64,000 nt of DNA from Fistularia commersonii (Eukaryota > Chordata > Actinopteri > Syngnathiformes > Fistulariidae). Position 1 is the stretch's first letter. Every line of letters starts with the position of its first letter. The notes under the pieces are model-generated. The model ran no database searches, was not told the DNA's origin, and saw only the letters and a program-made list of their open reading frames with translations. Both the position numbers and the translations under genes were made by a program. This document shows positions 44,871-58,151 of the stretch, piece after piece. The stretch spans positions 11,837,001 to 11,901,000 of the forward strand of contig JBBMNZ010000013.1 in NCBI GenBank assembly GCA_037954325.1, in the 5' to 3' direction.

Positions 44871-47800
44871 GTAAGTAAGACGCCCCGTGTCATCGGGCCA
44901 AGTTTGTAACTTTCAGTAGTAGAGTAAAAACTGACCCCATCCGTTATGTGTGTACACGCATAAATGTGTGTGTTTTCTTAGCAACCACATCAGTTGAGTA
45001 GATTTTGAAGAACTGGCTCAGCAGAGCTCCAACATGAATGAGACATTTAATGGACCGGTGACTTAAATCTGTGTTGTGCCTCACATGTGGTCTGTGACCT
45101 GCGTTTCAAATCGTGTTGCAAAAAGAAAACAGGATGCGTACACCATTTGACTCGGCCCATTTGTGCGTGTGACTAAAAGAGAGGCGGGAGGGCAAGTCTG
45201 GGCTTGTCAGAAAAGAAAATAAGTCTCCTGTGTCCACTGCACTTAGTTCATGATCTAGTTCGCACCACTTGAAATGCAAAGAAAACACAGTCCTGCATAC
45301 ACATAAATAATAGCAGTGAGGAAGATAATGACAGAGTCTTGAGCAATTTGCCATTAACATTTTTAGTACATGTGTGTATGAATACATGCAAATATGACTG
45401 TGTCTTACTTCTGCACATTGCTAAATAGTGCTATTTTCTGTTGTTACTAATTTTGTATGTTTTTCATTTTTTCATTTTAATGCTTTGGTAGACACTGAAG
45501 TGCATGTGACCACTTCTATTTCTTGAGTTAAAGAATCCTTGAAAAATAATCAGTTGGGAAACTGATTTTTTGTCACCAAGCTGTTTTCTGAGCTCCTCGT
45601 GAGTCCTCTTTTAAGAGTTTCTCAGAAGACAGGGATGCTACAAACATGATTTTGATGAATATGAATCTGTAGTTAAAAGTAGCAAACTTAATAAAAAAAC
45701 ACTTCAATCTATCCTAAAATGCACCGGATAAAATGCAGACACACACAATAATGCAGCCATAATCTGGATCCAAAGATGTCCGGTATCTATACCTGCCATT
45801 GTTTTTTTCAGTATAGTAATTGTTCTTTTACAAAAATAAAGCTTAGTGTTTCAGTGATCTATTGGTCACTGAAAGTTGGCCTGTTTCTTTTCTACTAAAG
45901 ACACCATTTTTTTTATTTGTCCCCTAGCAACACAGCATGTTTCTGTGCATTGGCTACGATAAAGGCAAACCGTCAGAGTGCATCAGCTCTGGACCTTGTT
46001 AATGTGCTATGACATCATTCATCAAAATGCATTGTGGGGCTGAACATGTAAATTTAAAAAGTATTTAAACCTTTCACTAACAGATGGCTGAGTTAACATT
46101 CAATGGCTTTTGGTTCTGAAGCTTGACCTTTCATTCCTTAGTTTTCATTTCAGAACTTGGGGTAAAAAAAACAATAGAAAATAATTGAAGACTTTCTCCT
46201 ACTTTAAACTAATTCTCATCTAATTATCTGATGTTAAATAGAAATTGTTCTGTTTAGCTGAGTTGGCATGAGAGGACCATGAAAGGCAATTGCATTTAAG
46301 AAAAACGCCAAACAACTATTTACTCAACAAAAGACATGCTTGTTTTTTTTATTAGGTTTTTGTTTTTTTTTTCCTAATAAGTTTCAGACATGAGAAAAAG
46401 AAATACCACATTGCATCAAATTGGCTTGGTGTTGTCAATTCAGTTAGTATGAACATTTAAAAAATATCGACATGCTGCATGGGGGAGCATATATTTTCTT
46501 GCTTTCTGTGATTTATTGAGGCTGTGAAATTAAATAGCAGTGCATTTTTCAAAGGGGACAACTGTCTGTTGGGTCATCTCAGAGATTTAGATGAAAAACA
46601 AAAAAAACCAAAACAACACATTTTGATTCTTTAATGCTGTGTAAATGTGTTGTTTTCTTTGGGTTGATTGAAAAACATTTAATGGGACATTTCAGTTGGA
46701 ATCCATGTCATATAATTCAATATATATCTGTGTGCCATGAATTGGTTTCTTGTAATGCAACCGTGATGACTTCCAGCTGTTACTTTGGACCTCGACTTTA
46801 TAAAATTGCAAATGTCACATTTTCGATGTATGATAGGATATCGAGCACATGCGAGTTGAGACTTTTTATCTCTGTGGCTCGGTAGAGCGGTTACATGTGA
46901 GAAGTAATGAGCAGATGAGAGGCGAGGCAGTGATCACGGTCGCTGAAATGGGAGACATCTGTCAAACTATTTAACCTATTTAATGTGGAGTTCTCTTCGA
47001 GTATGCTGTTTTGTGATTGACTCCCTGAACTGTGATGAATATTTTGCTAAAGTCACAGGACTTACGTTCCCAGAAACAACAGCCGATACACCGAAAACTG
47101 CTGCTTCAGCACCCTATGATTATCAAAACATAACACGCATTCGTCAATTTGGCCTTTCTATCTATACTCCAACCAATTAGGGATGCTGGAGATGTCATCT
47201 GGTTAGGGGAGCTGCCGTATTTTTCCCCTCAGTCAGGGCCCAAAGAATGAGCGGTGTAATAAATGACCTCAAGTCGCGATCGATTCCCAGGCCACATGTT
47301 GGAATTTATGGTCAGGTGCCAGTTACAGGAGATGGATGGTTGCAAACGTGCAGGCTCTCCAACAGCTATAGTGAATCTTCCAAGATTTCTTCTCGCAGAT
47401 AAAATAATATTGAAAGAAGGAAAATATGACAGGATTGGAGTTCCTTTGTTTTGGGAACGCGGCGATTTTTCTTCCTACATTATTGTGATAAGATGTCAGA
47501 GTGAGTTCCTCAGACATTTTCACAAGGATACCTTTTCACCACATTTTTACCACATATTATTTTTAACTGTGCAACTCTCATACCGCAGTTTTTTTATGGT
47601 AGTGTTTCTCTTTCCAAAAGTGTCTCATTAGCAATATTACAGCTACTTGCAGCTATGACTTATTCATGTTTCTAGTGGGAGCAACCGCTAGGAAAACAGA
47701 TATAAAAACATGGGAATGTTACAGGATCTTGTAATTGTTCAGGGAGTTGTAATCAAAATGTCAGTTTATCTTGGAGATATCTGAACGTACGTCAAAATGT

Positions 47801-48670
47801 GTGCATTTGAATGTGGTGTGTATGCTACTGCGTCGTAGCAACAACTGAGGGTTCTCTTGGCAGATATCTGAGAGCGAGCCCGGGGATTTGAAACCTCCTG
47901 GTATCTGACAAGTGTGGCAGATGGACCACCTTTTCTGGGCTGGTGCAAAACAAGCAGAAAAACACCAAGTGAGAGTGTTTCAAACTTGTATGTGGTTGGG
48001 GGAGACGCTGTAGTCTGTGGAAAGATATCGTATCATCCCGCGGAATGAACTCGCATTCATTTTGACCGATATAATACTATTGTAGAGAGAAAAACTGGGC
48101 AGAATGGGACATTTTGGCGAATGTACCTTGAGGCTCTCTTGCATGGAGTTAGATGAGAATCAATGCACTTTCATGGCTTTCTGCACCGTACATCTCGCAT
48201 CTGGTTATTCTAGTTTAGTGGAGGGGAAAATGTGGCAAACCGAGAGCCCAACTCTGTCCAAAAGTAATAAACTATGCCTACAAACCTCTCTAAAGTTCAC
48301 TAATTAACATCTTAAGAGGGCACAGTTTCTTTCTGGAGACTTGCCATGTCATGAACACCGCACACTTCTTATGTTGTAAAAAAGTTTTGACATATAGTTA
48401 ACAATTAATCACCTAATGGTGCTCATGTTGACCGAGGTGCATTGGTATACAGATATATTAATTTTCCCCCTTTATGAGGATGCTTGTTATGTTATATTTA
48501 TTGTTAATGACATTTATTTAATAGTTCAAATGCTAGCTAATTAAGGGTAAATGATGAAAATGTGGCACTATAAAACTATTTTCAAGTTCTGTTCAAGGAA
48601 TTTGTCCCCCTATTTTTTCAAGTCTTAAAATAAGCATTAAAACTGAATATTTAAGGCAAATTAAATCAGG
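44871..48670. other. intergenic, nothing recognised
   Basis: No supported gene. The open frame at 47263-47631 has no splice context or family features. Confidence 0.45.
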
Positions 48671-49010
48671 GGGCGGCACAGTGGCACTGGTTCACGCTTC
48701 TGCATCGCAGCATTGTCGGGTCCCTGGTTGCATTCAGACAGGGGATCTGTCTGTGTGGAGTTTGCGTGTCCTCCCTTAGTCTGCATGGGCATCATCAAAG
48801 TTCCCACAAACCCAAAGCATGCCGTGGGTTCACTGGTGACCATAAATTGCCCGGACGTGAATGAGAGGGTGAATAGCCATCCTGCGACTGATTGGCAACC
48901 GGTCCAGGGTTTACCCTGCCATTCGCCCAATGGCGGTTGACATAGACTCCAACCCCCTGCGAACCCGACTACAGGATATGTAACATCAGTAATGAATAAA
49001 TAAATGAATG
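48671..49010 (+). repeat. dispersed teleost repeat, diverged copy
   Basis: It starts GGGCGGCACAGTGGCACTGG, keeps TGTCTGTGTGGAGTTTGCGT and CGACTGATTGGCAACCGGTC, and ends in TGAATAAATAAATGAATGA. It is the same family as at 34631 but more diverged. Confidence 0.75.
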
Positions 49011-49604
49011 ACATGATCAAATCAAGTAATCGGCCTTCTGCAAAAAGACAACAAATGTGTTCACACCAAAATTAAGTCAAAGAAAGAGTATAAGGTTGGA
49101 AATTAAGTTTAATGTGCAATGACTGTCTTCCAGAAGGAACTGCTTGTTATTGTTAGTTATTGCATTTTAAAGACTAGCTACATCATCTAATCGGTTCCAC
49201 ATGTCTACTATGAAAACGGTGAGTTTTAAAAAGGGTTTTGGGTTTATTTTACAAACTGTGCGAATCAAGGTGTAGACACTTCTGTCTTTTCATCTGTTCT
49301 GATATGTAAAGAAAATGTAAACCCAGGCTGAATTCATGCATCTAGTTTTTGTCCAATGAAATTTTGGATGTGAGTTTGCCACAACTCCCAGTCTGAGGGT
49401 GAGGAGAAGAATGATGAGGATATAGAGGCGGCATTCGGTGTGTGCAAAGGCTTCTGTAGCAGCAACTGACCTTCAACAGTCGCATCCGTCATCACTCATG
49501 ACTCATTCATTTGTTGACATCCGAGGCGCCAAGCAACTTTTATCCTAAGGTCGGAAATGGCTTAAACAGACAGGGTATGCAGAGTTTATGTTCATTTTTC
49601 ATTC

Positions 49605-49690
49605 GGTTCAGTTTTATTTATATAGCTCCGGCTCATAACGAATCTTTTAAACAGGGCGCTTCGTTAGATTAACAGCTACCTAAACGTTCC
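49605..49690 (+). repeat. possible dispersed-repeat remnant
   Basis: ttcagttttatttatatagc and the following GC-richer stretch resemble a repeat common in teleost genomes. Only one copy is in the window, so the call rests on memory. Confidence 0.35.
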
Positions 49691-51546
49691 CCTGTGTTAC
49701 GTTCACCTGGCTACAACGGCATGAAATACACACACATATATATTTTGACTACATTTTGACATGAGGAAACTTCTAGCATAACTGTGCTTCAGGAAAGTTT
49801 TTGCAATTATATTTCTTGAAATATTAAATCTTGATTGCATTTCAGCAGCTCCTGGCTGTCAAACTTGGAGTTATTCATTTTAACAATTCAGTGGATTCAT
49901 GGAGTGAATTATCCAAAAATAGCCATCCTGCCAAAACAAAAGTCTTGGTGGATAAGATAGAGATAATAAAATATTGTCATCTATAATACAAGAATTTGAG
50001 GCATACCAGATATACAGATCTGATATATGCATCCTTTTTTTATCAAACAAAGGTTAACCATTCTATCTTCTCTATTCAGTTCAGAGTCTTAGTTAGCATT
50101 TATCCTAGTAAAATCCTATTTTTTCTGGATGCAATTTTTCAGCAAGTACCCTTTAAAATGTTTTAGGTTCAAAAGGGGCATGATTATTTTTTTTTTTTTA
50201 TCTCAATTTCATGAGGGATGATTTATTTATAGTATGATGCTGCAATCTTGCCAGACTACCGGGATTTCACAGGAAAGGGCACAATGAGCAGAGGGCATTG
50301 AGGGTGAAGAAGGCCGGAAACATGGTATGCAGTTTAGTTATAAACACATACACACATACACACGCACGGGCACACACATTGAGAACAAGATTAACTGCTT
50401 ATTCTTTGTCCTACATTGTGCATTGAAGTTTCACTGCACTGACATGGAAGGGCTCCCTGTTTAATATAATATACCACAATAGGAGCTGGCGGATTTATGC
50501 AGTGGCATCTGGCGTCACGGCGGTGGCCTGCCAGGACCCACATTAGATCAGAATAATTGGCCAGCAGACCAGCGTGTGGTGGACAAACGAGAATCTCCTC
50601 CTGGGTTACCTGATGGCCGGGGGGAGAGAATGAACAGCATAATTCAATGTTGATGCGGAGCTCGGAAAGAATAAGGAAAAAATGTACAGCATTTCACTAC
50701 ATAGGTTTTAACAAATTGCAAAAAGTGATAATTCTTTACATAGGCTATACTTAAATTACAATGAGTTTGTTCTCACACCACAGGGTTTTCACATGAAACC
50801 CATTTTTAGAAATGTGGGAGCCAAAAAAAACACAGAAGTATTTATTTTTTGGTGATTCCAGAGAGTTGTTCCAGGAGAAAACTATGTGATCGAATGTGAA
50901 ACAAAAAAAGGATCAAGCGTGATTTTGCACTGATGACACAAATGTGGATTGAACAGAAGGCGGTTTAGCAACTGCGACAAGCGGGTGATACCATCGGGGT
51001 CCGGTGAATATGTTCAGTCCTTTCCCACAGCAAGACTCCATTGAGATTTCAGTAATTCAAAGTTTGAGATAGTTGTTGTTTGCAGTGAATTTAAGGGGTA
51101 GAGGTAGAAACACATTGACACTTCAGGATAAGGCTCCTGCAGTTTACACCTATAACATAGCATGTTGGTCAGAAAAGAGATCTGAATCACCCTTTGCTGT
51201 TGAGTTGTTTGTGGGTAGAAACATCTGATCCTGCACTTTACATTAAGCAGGTAATGCATTGATCAGAGCAGCTCGAACAATTCAGGTAATCTTCTAAGCA
51301 TTTTAGCCAATCGCCATATTTATGACAACATTGACTTCTCTTTAGTGTTCTGTTTTGCTTTCTTTCAGATTTGTGTGGTTTGGCCCATATTTGCGTTTTA
51401 CTTTTACCAAAGAATGTACATTTGAAATATAAATAATGATTAGTATACTGGCATCCATCTATGTTCACATCAGTCGGTCTTGTGTTTCCAATGCGTCCAT
51501 TAAACTGAACCACAGGACAAATGTGGCATCCATGATCGGCCAGAGG
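49691..51546. other. intergenic, nothing recognised
   Basis: A degenerate ACAC/ACAT tract at 50343-50378 is the only repeat seen. Confidence 0.5.
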
Positions 51547-51554
51547 TTTTAGAT

Positions 51555-51908
51555 CAGATCTAGGCATTTTACGGCCCGCTGGCCAACATCCGACCCGTTT
51601 TGCTTTTTTATCCGGCCCGCCAAACTATTTTCTTTGAATATTTGAATAAGTATTTTCAATCAATATTGACTTTAGAAGCTCCTAATTTTTTTCCTTTTGT
51701 TTAATTTTGTACGGATGATTACATACAAAATAATGTCGGTACATACATATGATCGTTAATGATCTTAAAGTTGAAATGAAATGCCAAAAAATATAAATAT
51801 TCAAATTGCAATTTTCATTTTGTTCAATTTCCAGGATACCAAGTTTGCCCACGCATAAAAATTAAATAAGCAATGTGGCCTGCTTGCAAAAAAAATTACA
51901 CACCCCTG
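51555..51908. mobile_element. hAT-type MITE, copy 2
   Basis: This 354-bp element is flanked by a perfect 8-bp target-site duplication, TTTTAGAT (51547-51554 and 51909-51916). It starts CAGATCTAGGCATTTTACGG and ends ACACACCCCTG. The interior, including ttttccttttgtttaatttt and aataatgtcggtacat, matches the copy at 18483-18794. It has no coding capacity. Confidence 0.9.
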
Positions 51909-53251
51909 TTTTAGATAGTTCAATAAAAAGGCAAGGTCTCTACATTTTCAGAACCCATCACAATATATGATCATTTAAATAAGAATTGGTCCTGACCAGC
52001 GAAGAACAGAACTTGGCAGACTGAAGGTTTGCTGATTCTGTGATCTATTTCGTTTGGTTACAATCATGGATGAATGTGGTAAATGAACTTAAGTCTCTGA
52101 CTTATATTTATTTAAAGGTTGTTGCAGAAAATCAAGTGTCTGTTCGGTGCACTGATATATTCTCTATATGTGGATAGTAAAAAGTGAGATTTATTTTCCC
52201 ATTTAAAGTTTCGTCACTGTGAGACTATTCTGTTCTATTCTAAATATAATATCACACTTGAAATAGCAAATACTACTTGAATGTTGTAGATACAGCAGGC
52301 ATCAGGTGCATTTCTTTCAGTGCTTTATTTTTTTAGTTGGATTTAACGTTGAAATTTGCAATACCTTTGAGTAAATCCTCGATAAGAAATGAGAGAATTT
52401 ATTTCAGAAAATCAGTACAATAAAATACAGTTGCCGTGAAAAGAGATAAATAACTGACTAACAGAAAAAGAAATTCATCCATGACACACTAAAAATGGGG
52501 AATTACTAACTCAGGAAAAATTGAGGATACTATTACTGTACAATGACACGTGAGGAAAACACGGTATTTTGGACCTAAATATCCCTTTCAGTAAACAAAT
52601 AAATATCTGATATGAACAATCTCATTTTATGCAAGAGCTTGACTGCGGACATTCCTGAAAAAAAGCAGATTTGACAGAAACATTGCTGAGAGCAGTAAGT
52701 CACTCTCACCTTCTCCTTGAGAATCTTTGGTTCAAAAGGTTAAAAGTATTGGACAAAAGCAATTTAAATATGTACAGTCTAATTTTGAATGCGTTTCTGC
52801 TATAACGTGGATGTGTTTCCTCTCGGCCAAAAACCTCGGAGTAAAACAATAGGGAGCAAAGAAAAAGGACTCGTGGAAAAAAAAAAAGCACCCTTCCTTT
52901 GACTCGACGGTATGATAATAATAGAGGAGCAGAAACGGCAGGCAGCCAGAGCCAGATCACTTATAGATATAGAAAAGTACTTCAACGAAGAAGTTCCCAT
53001 TTTCCATGACACTACCGACCGACACTGGCTGAGCGTTACAAAAAAAAAAAAAAAAAGACCACAAGAAGAGGAGGCCAAAAATGCCCCAGTGCCAAATATA
53101 CAGTTCTTATCTCTGCAAAGAGGAGGGAAATTGTCTCAAGAGAACATTCTGCAGGTAATAGAAAAGATCTGCTCCAGTGAATTTTTGTCTCTCTAAAATG
53201 CACTCAGAGCACAGTATTGGTATTCCACAGCAGTCAGATCAATTCAGAAGA

Positions 53252-53257
53252 TTTATT
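53252..53257 (-). terminator. candidate poly(A) signal of pdgfc
   Basis: Minus-strand AATAAA lies about 175 bp after the pdgfc stop. Further minus-strand AATAAA hexamers at 52398-52403, 52324-52329 and 52190-52195 would give longer 3' UTRs. PDGFC transcripts in other vertebrates have long UTRs, so the distal ones may be used. Confidence 0.45.
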
Positions 53258-53430
53258 AGATTCCAGTCCGTTCTACTTCATCCAATTAGCAAAAGGACAA
53301 CAGGATAAAAAAGAAGAATCTTGTTAGTTCCCTGTGGAAGTGGATGAGATGCAGAACGTCGCAGGGGCCTCGCCGGTTCATTTCCAACGTCCTGTGTGAT
53401 TCGAGTGACAGGTCGAACGCCCGTCTGAGG

Positions 53431-53544
53431 TCAGTCCCAGTCGTCTTTACACACACAGGCGCACTCTTCATGGTGCTCCAAAGGAACATCAGTCATGGAC
53501 TTCTGCAGACCGCGGCCTCCGCTTCGGTGTTTCAAAAGCAGAAC
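53431..53544 (-). CDS. pdgfc: pdgfc exon 6 (C-terminus)
   Basis: The acceptor is tttttggcag. The exon encodes VLLLKHRSGGRGLQKSMTDV, then PLEHHEECACVCKDDWD and TGA at 53431-53433. It supplies the last cysteines of the knot. The length is 38 codons including the stop. Confidence 0.95.
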   Translation of the reverse strand, partial: VLLLKHRSGGRGLQKSMTDVPLEHHEECACVCKDDWD

Positions 53545-55494
53545 CTGCCAAAAAGGAGGATGCGCGATAAAACAGCTGGCAGACGGAAATTCTGCATAAA
53601 AATGTTGACCGACAATCCTGGGAAATCTAAGTTCAAGAGAAATACTTCCACAACACGTCCTGTAACAGTGATTTCATACTAAAAGTATGTTAAAATTGTA
53701 CTGTTTTAGTTCTTTTTAGCTCCATTTTTGTATCAGAGGGGCAAAAACACAAGTTCCTTACAATAACATGAAACTATTTTAACTGCATCAGCAGAAATAA
53801 GAATTAAGAAATAGCTTATATTTAGCATACAAAATCTTACATGACATACCAGAGGATAGGAAAGGTATTTCTCTCGAGGCCTTGATAGTACTGTGCACTT
53901 TATAAGACACTGGATGTGGGCAATATTCAATTTTTAATTACAAAAAAGATACATGGATGCTGTAATAATAGATATTATTAAAAGACTAGAGTAAATTTAA
54001 CTTCATGAAATGTAACCCATTGACACAAAGCATATACTTTCTATTTCATAACAATTCATACTGTATAATTGAACTTGTGATTTTGATATGCATTCAAGAA
54101 TATTGTAATATAATACTATACTAGCCCCATGAGTGTACATTAATACCAATGGATTTTCGGGTGGAAAAACACTTTTTGTTGTTGCATCAACACATTGGAA
54201 TCTTGTGGGACAAAATAAGTGGTCTTTCCAGTCTGATACTAAAACATTCAAAGCATCTTAATGTTTCCTATTTTGGTCATATCTCTGAGGCCAGTACTAC
54301 CTCAGTCAGATGGATGCTTTTGGTGCTGTTTTTCTCACTGTCTGTCAGCAGGATTATGTAAAAGCAACCAGGGTAATTCGTCTAAACTCGTGTAGGAGTT
54401 GAGCACATGCAATGGAACATCTCAATAAATTTCAGATCTAGACGTATTTTTTTTTTCTGAAACTAACACCCCATTTTATATTAATCTCACAGAACCTTTG
54501 AAAATGTCGTTAAGAGGAGCATTCTGGCATATTTTTGAATATTTTGAAGTTTATCCAAACACAGTGATGCAATCTGATCTGCCTTTCATTTAAGTTATCA
54601 TTAAAGATATGACTAATGTGGTTTTCAGAGGATATTATGCAAACAAAACAAAATTTTCTTCTCCTGGGTTTTTTGTTGGCATCAGTTATTTTCAACTTTC
54701 CCAGACTGGGGAAGGAGAGGATACAGCTGGTCATACCGCAGTATTTAATCACACATTACTATTAAAAAAACGTAAAAAAAAACAAAAAACAGTTGTACTT
54801 AAAATGTAACATTAAAATGAAATAAAAAAATGTATTCCTATCATTCAATTTTTTTTAAACCTAGATTATTTAAATCCAAACAAAGGTTTATTTATCAAAT
54901 CCTGACAAGTCATCCCAACACTCAAATGGCTACTTTTATTGGCAAATTTTTAATCACCTCATGGTATTTCTTGGTTACCCTTGTGGGAACACACTGGCAG
55001 TCAAAACAGCGATGAGGGCAGCAGGCACAGTTTCCACCACAGCGCTTAACCAGGAGGCAGCTGGGCCAGAAGATGGCATCTGTTCTCTTCAGCTCCTCAC
55101 GCAAGGAGACGGAGAAGTTGCGTGGAGTGCAGCTGTACAGTTGAACTTCCTCCCTCAACAGATTGAGATCGGCTCCTCCTCAAAGACACAGAAGGGAATC
55201 GGACTCCCGTTATTATGTAACGCTGGCATCCAATACAACTTTTAAGTCATCGATGGGATTTATAGATATAAAAAACTGCGTTCTACCTCTGGCTTTTTTG
55301 TTATGGATGAAGGATTTTCCGAGAACGTGCCATGTAGGCTTGTAGAGTTCCTCCATATCAAGCTGCCATCGCTCTGGCTCCAGGAACTTCATGACTTCCT
55401 CCACAGTGCTTAGCTTCGCCACAGCTTCTGACAACTCCTGAATTCCTATCAGGGGTGGGGGAAGCTTTACGGGTCCATCGTCTTCCGACACAGT
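53431..55494 (-). CDS. pdgfc: platelet-derived growth factor C, exons 4-6 (5' partial)
   Basis: This secreted ligand for PDGFR-alpha is made latent, with an N-terminal CUB domain removed by extracellular proteases. Three exons, 55287-55494, 54958-55178 and 53431-53544, join in frame. They give 180 residues plus stop. The read part covers the hinge, FLEPERWQLDMEELYKPTWH, the activation-site region HNKKAR, and the complete cystine-knot domain. Motifs there are YSCTPRNFSVSLREELKRTD, FWPSCLLVKRCGGNCACC, CQCVPTRVTKKYHE and LEHHEECACVCKDDWD. Spacing of the knot cysteines follows human PDGF-C. I found no CUB exons between 55.5 and 64 kb on the minus strand, so they should lie right of the window. 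PDGF-D was considered, but the EPERWQLD and SCTPRNFSVS segments fit PDGF-C better. Confidence 0.95.
53545..54957 (-). other. pdgfc intron 5
   Basis: AT-rich intron between the last two coding exons. No other feature was seen. Confidence 0.7.
54958..55178 (-). CDS. pdgfc: pdgfc exon 5 (cystine-knot domain)
   Basis: The exon encodes ADLNLLREEVQLYSCTPRNF, then the KRCGGNCACC core and CQCVPTRVTKKYHE. The donor is CATGAG|gtgatt in phase 0. The start is given at the first AG of a tandem GAGGAGGAG. Acceptors 3 and 6 nt further on would also keep the frame. Confidence 0.93.
55287..55494 (-). CDS. pdgfc: pdgfc exon 4 (hinge)
   Basis: The acceptor is ttcccgtag and the exon begins TVSEDDGPVKLPPPL. It continues ELSEAVAKLSTVEEVMKF and LEPERWQLDMEELYKPTWHV, and ends HNKKAR plus one base. 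The donor is CCAGAG|gtagaa. Lys-Lys-Ala-Arg aligns with the human Arg-Lys-Ser-Arg activation site. Confidence 0.94.
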
Positions 55495-58132
55495 CTACGG
55501 GAAAACCAGAGATCGTGATGAGAGATAGGAAATGGTTTCGGGTAGCGCAATGTGCCTTGTCGTTCAACTTTCCGAGCAAATTCTATCAAGCCTTTTCAGC
55601 CTTTGCCTCCCTCGTGCCAGAGGCCGGTATCGGCTTTTTGATGCGACCAAATCATAAAATATGATAAAATATGATAAAATATCACAAACCAAGGTGTACA
55701 TCGGATCTGCTGTTGTCCCATTACTCATTAAGACAGGTTTCTTTCATAAATGAATATATCTTTTGGTTTTGTGCTTCCAGACCATATATTACTTGTTTGA
55801 ATATCTTTGTTTTTTTTTTTCTTAAACGTACTCGAGCATGATTCCCTTTCAGCTGCTGATCCAATTTTCTTTCATTTTTATGGTCTTTTGTTTTTAAATG
55901 AGGTGTAATGAGTAAAACCCCACCAATGTGAAAGCCACAAACCTCTCAAACTATTTATTGGAGTTCTTTGTTTTGGAAACACAGATTGTTGCCTGAGGGC
56001 GACCACACTTCAAGTTATAGCTCCTCCTGTTGTCCGTGAGTAAGACTGACATGAATTTTTCTTAATTTGGTTCGAAAAGAAAGAAATTCACAATGTTTTT
56101 TCACTTCACTAATACACATTAATGTTGCTAACTACTATTTTTATATTACCGTATTAAAATGTGCAGTGGGTTGAAAAAACGGTCGAAATCATTTTGTGAC
56201 TAGTAATTTTGTTTAATTTGGTTTCCATGCTGCGTTCCTTTACTTCTAATTGGTCGGTTGATGAATAGGTGGACGGTAACAAGGAAGTAGAGGATCCTGC
56301 GAAGCAGTGGCGGCGTGGATATTAAAAGTAAAGAGCTGCTAGAGAAATCCGTCTCTATACTGCTGTCTTTCTCAGTTAATAGTGGACCAACCACCGCACG
56401 TCAAACCCACACAATGTACATCTCTAAAGAAACATTTTCCGATGTATAACAGGCAATTTAAATGAGGTCATCTATTTCTAAAGGCTTTTTTCAGATATTT
56501 GTCTATGCTCATACAACTAAACTACCTACTTGAAACACTTTGTAGACCATTTTTTGCATATATGTTTTTGCGTTTAGTTTTAGATTTCCCCTAAATTTGT
56601 ACTTTTTTACAATTTGGCTTCTGCCCCCCAATTTTTACCCTTTTTTTTTTTTGCTTACATTGATACATATGTCTAATTGTTACTTATTTATCAATTTATT
56701 TTTTGAGCAAACTTAAAGACATATTGATGTTATTTTAGGTGGATTTCATATTTTTGGTGAGTTTGGACAGTTTTCATGTAATTCAGTTGCTACTTAGATT
56801 TAATTTTTCTGTTAGGGTAAAAACAGATACATTCATTTTTAACAAACAGACAAGAAATGTTATTAAGAGAAAAAAAATAGAAATCAGATTTAGTCTATAT
56901 GTTCAAATTCTAAAACCTTGTATATCAGTAGCGTACAATAAAAAACAGTGTTGTCATGATTTAGCAGAGATCAAATGTGTTTTATACCTTCAATGTTGAA
57001 GCTGAAAGAAGTGAAGTTTGATGTTAAAGTAAATAATGGGCCACAAATCATTTACAGGGTGATTAACTGTGACTGTGACTTTTTGTTTGAGATACAGAAA
57101 TGTGTGGAAGCAACAAAGGGCCGGCTCACTTTTCAAACAAATATCGGTTTCAACTGTGCCCCAAAGGGGTATGAGGTAACTTTTTTATACAATGACTTAT
57201 TATTTCAAGTGGTTATATCCTGTCACATCTCTGTCCGCTTCTGTGACGCTATAACACAATCCTGTAGGTGGGAGCGTTATTTGTTTCAAGCAGAAACAGA
57301 AGCTACGGCAAGCAGTCACAGGGAAGATGGATACCTAGGATGTTGGTCTTCCCCAGAGAGGAGAGGCTAATCTGTTAAACCTTTTCGGTCCTGTGACACT
57401 ACGTTTGTCCAACATGTCAGCTCGCTGGTCCTGCTAATCTCTTGTGATTGACAGGTAGAAGGCAACATTGTGACACTAACAAAAAATGCATGGGGAGCGT
57501 TGAGAACATCAGCCTCAGGCAGCTGGGTCTTTAGGCTTTTCGGGAGGCAGAAATGTTTCAAATGGGAGGGATCGGTATTTTCCCTTTGGTGACTTAGAGT
57601 AAGGAATTAAAAAGGAATCCAGTCAGAAATGCGAGTTATAAGAGGAGAGGCTTTTCTTTGATTGGAGGCCATGGCATTGCATCACAAGCATTTGTGGTGT
57701 TATTTCTGTTATAGCTGATGCTAAAATCAAAGTAAAATATGGACAATATCTCACAAGAAAGTACAAGTCAAACCCAGCAATTATTTGCTTGTCATGGAGT
57801 TCAAATAATACCGTCCTGTAAGAGGCCGATCGGAGTTAAAACTGGATAAATACTTTCTTTCAACTGTATTCCAAAAAAACAATTCACGAAAGGTGTGAAT
57901 ATTTTGTAGTGGAAGGTATTCAAGTATTAAAATACACTGATTTTCACTTTAACTTCACAATGTGACATATGACATCGTAATGTCAAAATACCAGTTTCTT
58001 TGCATTAGAAACCTCTTTTTTTAGATACGCTGGTATCTCTTTATTTCTTTATTAAATTGTGTGCAAATTGACAACGGATACAGAATATCGTTCACATTCA
58101 CACACTTACACAAACATACACACAGATGCATA

Positions 58133-58151
58133 TATCTGTGTGTGTGTGTGT
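58133..58151 (+). repeat. (TG)n microsatellite
   Basis: A short TG run next to CA-rich sequence. Confidence 0.8.

Noticed and set aside
52912..53196. 94-codon open frame antisense to the pdgfc 3' region
   Set aside because: The composition is Lys/Glu-rich because of an A run, there is no family match, and it overlaps the expected 3' UTR. Worth noting only if transcripts are found.
53344..53682. 112-codon plus-strand open frame
   Set aside because: It is the antisense shadow of pdgfc exon 6 and its flank.
54922..55158. Possible VEGFC assignment for the cystine-knot exon, expected beside neil3
   Set aside because: SCTPRNFSVSLREELKRTD, EPERWQLD in the preceding exon and the C-terminal EHHEEC pattern are PDGF-C features, not VEGF-C.
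56975..57370. 131-codon open frame in pdgfc intron
   Set aside because: No recognisable motif, no signals, and no support from neighbouring exons.
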